Assembly (NCBI GenBank): GCA_034003765.1 | Contig: JAVEXZ010000030.1 | Span: 1-11,161 of the forward strand | Length of the DNA: 11,161 nucleotides | DNA from: JAAZGD01 sp034003765 | Lineage (GTDB): Bacteria > Bacillota > Clostridia > Peptostreptococcales > Anaerovoracaceae | Reading direction: 5' to 3' | The notes under the pieces: model-generated | What the model was told of the DNA's origin: nothing | Database searches by the model: none | The model's input: the letters and a program-made list of their open reading frames with translations, nothing else | Shown: in pieces, positions 1-4,628 of the stretch | Numbering within the stretch: position 1 is the stretch's first letter | How the letters are laid out: the number at the start of each line of letters is the position of its first letter | Program-made: the position numbers and the translations under genes

Positions 1-1984
1 TCTCATCATAGTTTACGGTAATATACAGATTACCGCAACCAATTTTAACCTTTTCTGTAAATCCCATTGTTACATTTGGCCTAGGCCTTGGAACAATAGC
101 GGCTTCTTTTTTAAGCTCTTGAAGCCCATCAGTTTCCAAATCATCTATTGAGGGATTCTCAAATCCCCTTGCTTCCTTAGATGCCGTGGACCCAGTTGGG
201 CCTTTGACTTCATTGGAGTCATTTGAGACTTTTGCTTTCTTATGGCCATCCAGGGTTTTTGCTTCCTTATGGGCTCTTGATTCCCCAATATTTAAAACCT
301 GCTCGTTTCTTGAGCCATCCCTATATATAGTAGTCCCTTTACAACCCAATGTATAGGCTAGCTTATAAGATTCTGCAACATCCTCCCGTGTAGCTGACTT
401 AGGGAAGTTCACAGTTTTGGAAACTGCATTATCTGTATTTTCTTGGAATGCTGCTTGCATCCTTACATGCCAAATTGGGTCTACATCATGAGCGCAAACA
501 TATAGTTTTTTTGTGTCTTCTGGTATTTCTTCCAGGCCTTCTAATGACCCATGTTCAACAATACTCTTCATTATCGAGTCTTTGAAAAGGCCTTTTTCTT
601 TCAAGTGTCTTTCCAGGATATTATTTGTTTCTATAAGGTGGGTATTATCCATTACATTGCGATAATATGCATAAGCGAAAACTGGCTCAACTCCCGACGA
701 AACTGAAGCTATAATTGAAAGTGTCCCTGTAGGAGCTATGGTTGTAACTGTAGCGTTTCTAAGGGGTTTTCCATCTTTATAGATACTCTCAGAAAATGTT
801 GGAAAAGCGCCTCTCTTCTCAGCCAATTTTTCACTTGCCTTATGACCCACTGTATTGACTCTCTTCATTAACTGTCTGCCAAAATCAACGCCCTCATCAC
901 TGTTATATGGGATCCCAAGATAAAGAAGCATATCAGCAAAACCCATGACCCCAAGCCCAATCTTTCTTGTCAGTTTAGTCACCCTATCTATTTCCTCTAG
1001 TGGATATTTGTTGATATCGATAACATTATCAAGGAAATGAACGGCTTTCTCTATAGTGGCCTCTAGTTTTTCATAGTCCACTTCCCAAAGGCCATTGTTT
1101 TCTTTTAGGTGGTGAACAAGATTAATGGAGCCCAGATTACAGGATTCATAAGGTAAAAGAGGCTGTTCTCCACAAGGATTTGTTGATTCAATTTCTCCTA
1201 ATGAAGGTACAACGTTGTCCTTGTTCAATCTGTCCAAGAAAATAATCCCTGGTTCTCCAGTTGCCCAAGCTGATTCCACTATGGTTTCGAAAACCTCTTT
1301 AGCCATAAGCTGTCCAACAGGCTCTCCGTTAAATGGATCTAAAAGATCATAGGGCAAATCTTTTTCCACTGAATCCATAAAGTTCTCTGTTACTCCCACG
1401 GATATATTAAAGTTATTTATTTCAGTTATTGTGTTCTTGCAGGTAATAAATTCCATTATATCGGGGTGGTCTACCTTGAGAATCCCCATGTTTGCACCTC
1501 TTCTAGTGCCTCCTTGTTTTACTGCATCTGTGGCAGCATTAAAAACTTTCATAAAGGAAATAGGACCGCTAGCAACGCCACCAGTAGAATTTACGGTAGC
1601 CCCTTGTCCCCGCAATCTAGAAAAGGAAAAGCCTGTACCTCCCCCGCTCTTGTGAATTAGGGCAGCATTCTTGATTGCATCAAAGATACCTTCCATAGAA
1701 TCTGGTATAGGCAGAACAAAACATGCAGAAAGTTGACCTAGGGGCCTTCCTGCATTCATTAGGGTTGGTGAGTTAGGTAAGAACTCCAGGTCAGTCATCA
1801 TGGTGTAGAATTCATCGCTTAAGGATTTTATATCTGCATTTTCATCATATATCAAATCCCCTTGGGCTATGGTATCTGCCACACGTCTAAAAAGACCCTC
1901 AACAGTCTCCTTTGCTTGGCCCTTTTCGTCCTTGGCTAAGTATCTTTTTTCTAATACTGTTCGCGCATTTTCGCCTATCTTCAT
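1..1984 (-). CDS. nrdJ: Class II (adenosylcobalamin-dependent) ribonucleoside-diphosphate/triphosphate reductase, C-terminus cut by window edge
   Basis: This enzyme reduces ribonucleotides to deoxyribonucleotides in the cytoplasm, using adenosylcobalamin to make the catalytic thiyl radical, so it needs neither oxygen nor a partner radical subunit. I read 661 codons open from ATG at 1984 to the window edge. Visible family motifs are PNSPTLMNAG (70-79), a first redox cysteine C88 (SACFVL), NPCGE (269-273) with radical cysteine C271 flanked by N269 and E273, and the second redox cysteine C282 in SCNLGSINL. The C88/C271/C282 spacing matches known class II enzymes. Near the edge, RPRP then GCGNLYITVNYDE is the usual start of the C-terminal domain; the final Cys-containing tail lies outside the window. 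A hydrophilic linker of about 70 residues (562-633) is rich in K, E, S and D. GGAG at 1993-1996, 8 nt from the ATG, sets the start. NrdR-like sites lie upstream, and the start overlaps a small repeat ORF. Confidence 0.96.
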   Translation of the reverse strand, partial: MKIGENARTVLEKRYLAKDEKGQAKETVEGLFRRVADTIAQGDLIYDENADIKSLSDEFYTMMTDLEFLPNSPTLMNAGRPLGQLSACFVLPIPDSMEGIFDAIKNAALIHKSGGGTGFSFSRLRGQGATVNSTGGVASGPISFMKVFNAATDAVKQGGTRRGANMGILKVDHPDIMEFITCKNTITEINNFNISVGVTENFMDSVEKDLPYDLLDPFNGEPVGQLMAKEVFETIVESAWATGEPGIIFLDRLNKDNVVPSLGEIESTNPCGEQPLLPYESCNLGSINLVHHLKENNGLWEVDYEKLEATIEKAVHFLDNVIDINKYPLEEIDRVTKLTRKIGLGVMGFADMLLYLGIPYNSDEGVDFGRQLMKRVNTVGHKASEKLAEKRGAFPTFSESIYKDGKPLRNATVTTIAPTGTLSIIASVSSGVEPVFAYAYYRNVMDNTHLIETNNILERHLKEKGLFKDSIMKSIVEHGSLEGLEEIPEDTKKLYVCAHDVDPIWHVRMQAAFQENTDNAVSKTVNFPKSATREDVAESYKLAYTLGCKGTTIYRDGSRNEQVLNIGESRAHKEAKTLDGHKKAKVSNDSNEVKGPTGSTASKEARGFENPSIDDLETDGLQELKKEAAIVPRPRPNVTMGFTEKVKIGCGNLYITVNYDE

Positions 1985-2282
1985 AAATTATTCTCCATAT
2001 CTACTTGTTGATCGGTTCGTCCACCTTGTTGATCAGTTCGTCCACCTTGTTGATCAGTTCGTCCACCTTGTTGATCAGTTCGTCCACNNNNNNNNNNNNN
2101 NNNNNNNNNNNNNNNNNNNNNNNNNNNNNNNNNNNNNNNNNNNNNNNNNNNNNNNNNNNNNNNNNNNNNNNNNNNNNNNNNNNNNNNGTTCGTCCACCTT
2201 GTTGATCAGTTCGTCCACCTTGTTGATCAGTTCGTCCACCTTGTTGATCAGTTCGTCCACTTTTTACACGTTTACGTTGCAT
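1981..2282 (-). CDS. Candidate small repeat-encoded ORF overlapping the nrdJ start (interrupted by assembly gap)
   Basis: The product is unrecognised. An ATG at 2282 follows AGGAAG with about 9 nt spacing. The frame reads MQRKRVK, then heptapeptides of the form GGRTDQQ from the 21-bp tandem repeat, and ends VDMENNL with a TGA at 1983-1981 that overlaps the nrdJ ATG as ATGA. The 100 Ns (a conventional unknown-length gap) break the frame as printed. If the gap is really whole repeats, its length is 11+21k bases, and the frame then closes exactly: 202 known bases plus 11 is 213, or 71 codons including the stop, plus 7k. The peptide would be polar, Gly/Gln/Arg-rich and without a recognisable domain. 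It could be a real coupled leader peptide. It could also be an accident of a repeat that is open in several frames. Codon use cannot be judged because the repeat dominates. Confidence 0.3.
2004..2260. repeat. 21-bp tandem repeat (minisatellite) upstream of nrdJ
   Basis: Near-perfect 21-bp units begin with CTTGTTGATC and end with GTTCGTCCAC on the plus strand. Four units are visible at 2004-2087 and three and a half at 2188-2260, separated by Ns. The only visible variant is the unit next to nrdJ (2004-2024), which has CGGTT in place of CAGTT. The unit length is seven codons, so changes in copy number keep frame. On the minus strand two frames are open through it (GGRTDQQ and VDELINK) and the third has TGA in every unit. 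True copy number is unknown because of the gap. Confidence 0.95.
2088..2187. other. Assembly gap (100 N)
   Basis: Exactly 100 Ns lie inside the 21-bp tandem repeat. A round 100 is the usual placeholder for a gap of unknown size, and short-read assembly would be expected to break at such a repeat. The flanking phase shows that the missing sequence, if made only of intact units, is 11 plus a multiple of 21 bases, not 100. Confidence 0.95.
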
Positions 2283-2387
2283 TTCTGTTCACTTCCTATT
2301 CAGCCATTGCACATTAATTCACCCTTCATATAATTTTCAGGTGACTAAAGTTGCTGGCTGCATTAATTATTAAGTGTACCCAGTTTA
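2283..2387 (-). other. Leader between the nrdJ promoter region and the repeat ORF; no further feature recognised
   Basis: This AT-rich stretch has no cobalamin-riboswitch signature that I can recognise and no strong terminator hairpin. A nine-codon open frame (ATG at 2331 reading MKGELMCNG then TGA) occurs just before the AGGAAG ribosome site, but it is too short to support. From 2437 to 2478, downstream of the shikimate-kinase-like gene, there is no clear terminator, so readthrough from the upstream genes into nrdJ is possible. Confidence 0.4.
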
Positions 2388-2411
2388 CCACTATATCTTG
2401 TGGTTGCGCAA
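2382..2411 (-). promoter_or_regulatory. Candidate nrdJ promoter, with NrdR-like box 1 filling the spacer
   Basis: On the minus strand TTGCGC (2411-2406) and TAAACT (2387-2382) are 18 bp apart. They match the vegetative -35 and -10 consensus at 3 and 4 of 6 positions. The first NrdR-like box occupies almost exactly the spacer, as expected for a repressor site. An alternative -10, TATACT at 2416-2411, has no well-spaced -35 (TTGAAT is 21 bp away). Transcription would start near 2375 and leave a leader of about 90 nt before the small repeat ORF. Confidence 0.35.
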
Positions 2412-2436
2412 GTATAAAAATCACTATATGGTATAG
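2388..2436. promoter_or_regulatory. Pair of NrdR-box-like operator sites upstream of nrdJ
   Basis: The site at 2388-2403 reads CCACTATATCTTGTGG, which I count as matching the NrdR box consensus (ACACTATATATTGTGT) at 13 of 16 positions. A weaker site at 2421-2436, TCACTATATGGTATAG, matches at 10 of 16, including an unbroken CACTATAT. Their centres are 33 bp apart, about three helical turns, which is the paired arrangement known for NrdR, the ATP/dATP-sensing repressor of ribonucleotide reductase genes. The placement immediately upstream of a class II reductase fits. The nrdR gene is not in the window. Consensus and spacing are from general knowledge of the family; binding here is inferred. Confidence 0.7.
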
Positions 2437-2478
2437 GATTCAACTTTTTATAAATTTTCTCCTATAATTTTTTTCTTG

Positions 2479-3219
2479 TTAGATTTTTCTAAAATTTTCC
2501 CCGTAAATTTCTATGATTTTAGCAACGGATTCCCTAAGTATAAGGCCTTGGGTATCCACTATTTGGTGGGCATATTTTTCATATAGGGGGACCCTCTGAT
2601 TGTATAGGTCCCTAAGGGTTTCCCCTGGTTCTATAGTTATACCCCTCTGGTGGAGATCTCCCAACCTCTCTTCTATTTCTTCGTAGGGTAACTTTAGGTA
2701 AACCACCCATCCGATTTCACGTAAATGTGCCATGGCATCTTTACCGTAAATAGCACTTCCACCAGTGGCAATAACATTTTCATCGGCCTCAATTGTGCTA
2801 ATCACACGATTTTCAATTTCGTGAAAACCGGCCACTCCATTGGCCGCAATAAGCTCACTAAGGATTTTCCCCTCATGCTTTTGTATAAGTAAATCGCAAT
2901 CAATAAATTGATAGCCCATTGCCTTTGCCAATACAACCCCTACTGTGCTTTTACCGCAACCAGGCATTCCTATCAAAACTATATTTGAAGGCTCATTCTC
3001 TTTATTAGTGTCGTGATTTTTGGCATTGCTATTTTTAAGATTGTAATTTTTAACCTTGCTATCTGATGCATGGCTGCTTTTAGTTTTGCAATTTTTAGCC
3101 TTGATATCTGCAGCATTGTTGCTTTTAGTTTTGTAATTTTTAGCCTTGCTATCTGCAGCATGGCTAATTTTAACATTGCTGTTTTTCGTTTTGTTATTTT
3201 CATAGTTATTTCTGCTCAT
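2479..3219 (-). CDS. aroK: Shikimate kinase family protein with repetitive N-terminal extension
   Basis: The family phosphorylates shikimate with ATP in the chorismate pathway. The kinase core begins near residue 79 (NIVLIGMPGCGKSTVG). Its P-loop is at 84-92, the D107-C-D109 pair corresponds to the substrate/Mg site, GGS is at 153-155, and the R209-VPLY element matches the conserved arginine near the C-terminal end. Total length is 246 residues against about 170 normally. The first 78 residues are an added Lys/Asn/Ser-rich segment with three 15-residue repeats (21-65). No plausible later start exists, and ATG at 3219 with GGAG 9 nt upstream abuts the previous gene's stop (TAGATG), so the extension is probably translated. 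Odd points: the usual shikimate-binding Arg of the F-R-x-x-E motif is His (FHEIE, 132-136), the third Gly of GGG is Ser, and the lid segment reads LGDLHQRGIT. The fold is secure; the substrate is less so. Confidence 0.85.
   Translation of the reverse strand: MSRNNYENNKTKNSNVKISHAADSKAKNYKTKSNNAADIKAKNCKTKSSHASDSKVKNYNLKNSNAKNHDTNKENEPSNIVLIGMPGCGKSTVGVVLAKAMGYQFIDCDLLIQKHEGKILSELIAANGVAGFHEIENRVISTIEADENVIATGGSAIYGKDAMAHLREIGWVVYLKLPYEEIEERLGDLHQRGITIEPGETLRDLYNQRVPLYEKYAHQIVDTQGLILRESVAKIIEIYGENFRKI
3025..3159 (-). repeat. Three 45-bp in-frame repeats in the N-terminal extension of the shikimate-kinase-like gene
   Basis: Three imperfect 45-bp units encode residues 21-35, 36-50 and 51-65, with the pattern A-A/S-D-x-K-x-K-N-x-x-x-K-S/N-x-x. 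Units one and two are closest; the third is more diverged, and shorter K/N-rich remnants lie on both sides. The segment is strongly basic, polar and probably disordered. It has no predicted membrane or signal-peptide character. Confidence 0.85.
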
Positions 3220-3846
3220 CTAATTTGTCTCCAATTTTTTTGCCAGAATAAGACCAAACAAACCTTCCCCCAGCCCAGGTTTTGCTAGTTGAAATTCGTT
3301 TTTCAAGGAGAAAATCGTCTGGCTTTTTTCGGTTATTTCAAAGCCAGCTTTTTCAATAGCCTGGACCATCTCCTCCCCACTATGGAAGTTTGCCTGGCGG
3401 TAAAACTCATTATGGTGCTTTTTCATTTCATAAATCTTCCCAAGAGCTGTTGTTTTGTCAATAAAGCCAATAGCCAGCGATCCCCCTGCTATTATTATCC
3501 TATAGGCCTCCCTAAGGGTTTGGTCCAGGTCACTTAAGAAACAATCAACAGTTATCATTACGATTAAATCAAAACTATCATTTTTGAAAGAGAGCTTTTC
3601 TCCCTTTTCTCTAAAGACCTTGATGCCACGAGCTTCAGCTCTTAGGGCCATTTCTTCAGAAGGTTCTACCCCTATTCCTATTCTCAAGGCTTCTGCAAAA
3701 ATTCCCGTCCCTACCCCTATTTCCAGTCCACGGCTAAAGGGGGGTAAGGTGTCTTTTAATAGGGCTAGTTCTGATTGAAAGATCTCCTTATTGTTCACAA
3801 ACCATTTCTCATAACGATCAGCCAGCCCTGTAAAAGTCTCTCCCAT
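3220..3846 (-). CDS. Class I SAM-dependent methyltransferase (Methyltransf_11 type)
   Basis: A cytoplasmic Rossmann-fold methyltransferase of 208 residues. Motif I is LEIGVGTG (41-48), the acidic residue at the end of strand two is E61 in GVEPSEEM, and motif II includes FDLIVMITVDCF (92-103). It is followed by the GGSLAIGFID strand (121-130) and a C-terminal AGFE element. These show SAM binding; the methyl acceptor cannot be told. I chose ATG at 3846 because AAGGGG (3854-3859) lies 7 nt upstream. The frame is open to a TTG at 3870, but that has no better site. The stop TAG is immediately adjacent to the next ATG, so translation is likely coupled with the shikimate-kinase-like gene. It follows another, diverged methyltransferase by 66 bp. 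Confidence 0.88.
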   Translation of the reverse strand: MGETFTGLADRYEKWFVNNKEIFQSELALLKDTLPPFSRGLEIGVGTGIFAEALRIGIGVEPSEEMALRAEARGIKVFREKGEKLSFKNDSFDLIVMITVDCFLSDLDQTLREAYRIIIAGGSLAIGFIDKTTALGKIYEMKKHHNEFYRQANFHSGEEMVQAIEKAGFEITEKSQTIFSLKNEFQLAKPGLGEGLFGLILAKKLETN

Positions 3847-3853
3847 CGAAAAT

Positions 3854-3859
3854 CCCCTT
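3854..3859 (-). promoter_or_regulatory. Ribosome binding site deciding the start of the second methyltransferase
   Basis: AAGGGG on the minus strand, 7 nt before ATG 3846. It favours this ATG over the upstream in-frame TTG at 3870. Confidence 0.6.
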
Positions 3860-3912
3860 TTCTCCACCAATTTTTCTCAATCCCTGTGAATACATTCTCT
3901 AGGCTGTAGTTT

Positions 3913-4554
3913 TTACAACATCTCTTCCTTGGGCTTACAAATATACCATGCTGCCCTATGAGATACATTGACTACTTGAACCTCAGAAAAGCAAAGCTTC
4001 ATCTCACTTACGCACTCTTCCATCTCTTGCAAGGCATAACGTATAAATTGAAAATAATCCCCACCCTCTAGTCTCTCAACGAAAGAAGTAAAAGGGGAGG
4101 TCCTTTCGTTATAATCATATATAATTACTCGTTCTCTTGTCACCCTGCCCATCTCCTGGTACATTTTTTTTCTATCTTCTTTTACAAGACCATGGGCCAC
4201 GTAGGATGCAATTGATAGGTCAAAGCTCTTATCCTCAAAAGGTAAAACAGCTAAAACATCCCCCGAGACAAAACTACATCCCGGGGTTTTCCGTCTTGAC
4301 ACTTGGAGCATTTTTTCTGCAGGTTCCACACCTACAACTTGAAGGCCTTCTTCTAATAAAGCACCACACAAAGCTCCAGTACCACTGCCCACATCTAGTA
4401 TTGTTCGATATTTAGAAAGGTCGAATTGTGGCTTAACATTTTGCATAATTTTACTGTAATGCTTAAACTGATAACCATAAAACAAGCCGTAAAAAGGGGC
4501 AATACGGTCAAATAATTTGTTTTCCTTCTTGTTCTTCTTATCGGACTTTACCAT
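3913..4554 (-). CDS. Class I SAM-dependent methyltransferase (UbiE-like fold)
   Basis: A 213-residue cytoplasmic methyltransferase. A Lys-rich start is followed by FDRIAPFYGLFYGYQ (15-29), an N-terminal element common in UbiE/Methyltransf_11 proteins. Motif I is LDVGSGTG (53-60), E78 in GVEPAEKM binds the SAM ribose, G98-D99 is the adenine-side acidic residue, and FDLSIASYVAHGL (111-123) follows. The substrate is unknown; none of the neighbours points to quinone synthesis. ATG at 4554 follows GAGGGG closely. It is 74 bp downstream of clpB, with a candidate promoter in between, and starts a likely three-gene unit with the second methyltransferase and the shikimate-kinase-like gene. Confidence 0.88.
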   Translation of the reverse strand: MVKSDKKNKKENKLFDRIAPFYGLFYGYQFKHYSKIMQNVKPQFDLSKYRTILDVGSGTGALCGALLEEGLQVVGVEPAEKMLQVSRRKTPGCSFVSGDVLAVLPFEDKSFDLSIASYVAHGLVKEDRKKMYQEMGRVTRERVIIYDYNERTSPFTSFVERLEGGDYFQFIRYALQEMEECVSEMKLCFSEVQVVNVSHRAAWYICKPKEEML

Positions 4555-4595
4555 AGACCCCTCACTTGTCTTCTCTTAGTTACTGGCTTTTTTAC

Positions 4596-4625
4596 AAAAT
4601 AATAATATCCATTGTATTTAGTCAA
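4596..4625 (-). promoter_or_regulatory. Candidate promoter for the methyltransferase/kinase unit
   Basis: On the minus strand TTGACT (4625-4620, 5 of 6 to consensus) is followed after 18 bp by TATTTT (4601-4596, 4 of 6). A TATTAT overlaps it at only 15 bp spacing. It lies in the 74-bp gap between clpB and the first methyltransferase. No terminator hairpin is visible after clpB, so readthrough may also occur. Confidence 0.35.
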
Positions 4626-4628
4626 TTG

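Noticed and set aside
2001..2260. VDELINK minus-strand frame as a real gene
   Set aside because: A stop lies just upstream of the first unit and the only possible start is a GTG inside the repeat without a ribosome site; kept only as a finding.
2004..2260. 21-bp repeat as a CRISPR array or iteron origin
   Set aside because: Units are contiguous with no spacers, and there is no replication initiator gene or origin-like context nearby.
1869..2333. Plus-strand open frame through the 21-bp repeat (VDQFVHL units)
   Set aside because: It overlaps the start of nrdJ, arises from the repeat being open in several frames, and has no ribosome site or homology.
2283..2460. Cobalamin riboswitch upstream of nrdJ
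   Set aside because: I see no B12-box-like motif or the large conserved fold, and the leader is too short; the NrdR-like sites explain regulation better.
3847..3870. TTG start at 3870 for the second methyltransferase
   Set aside because: ATG 3846 has AAGGGG at proper spacing and the added residues are not part of the fold.
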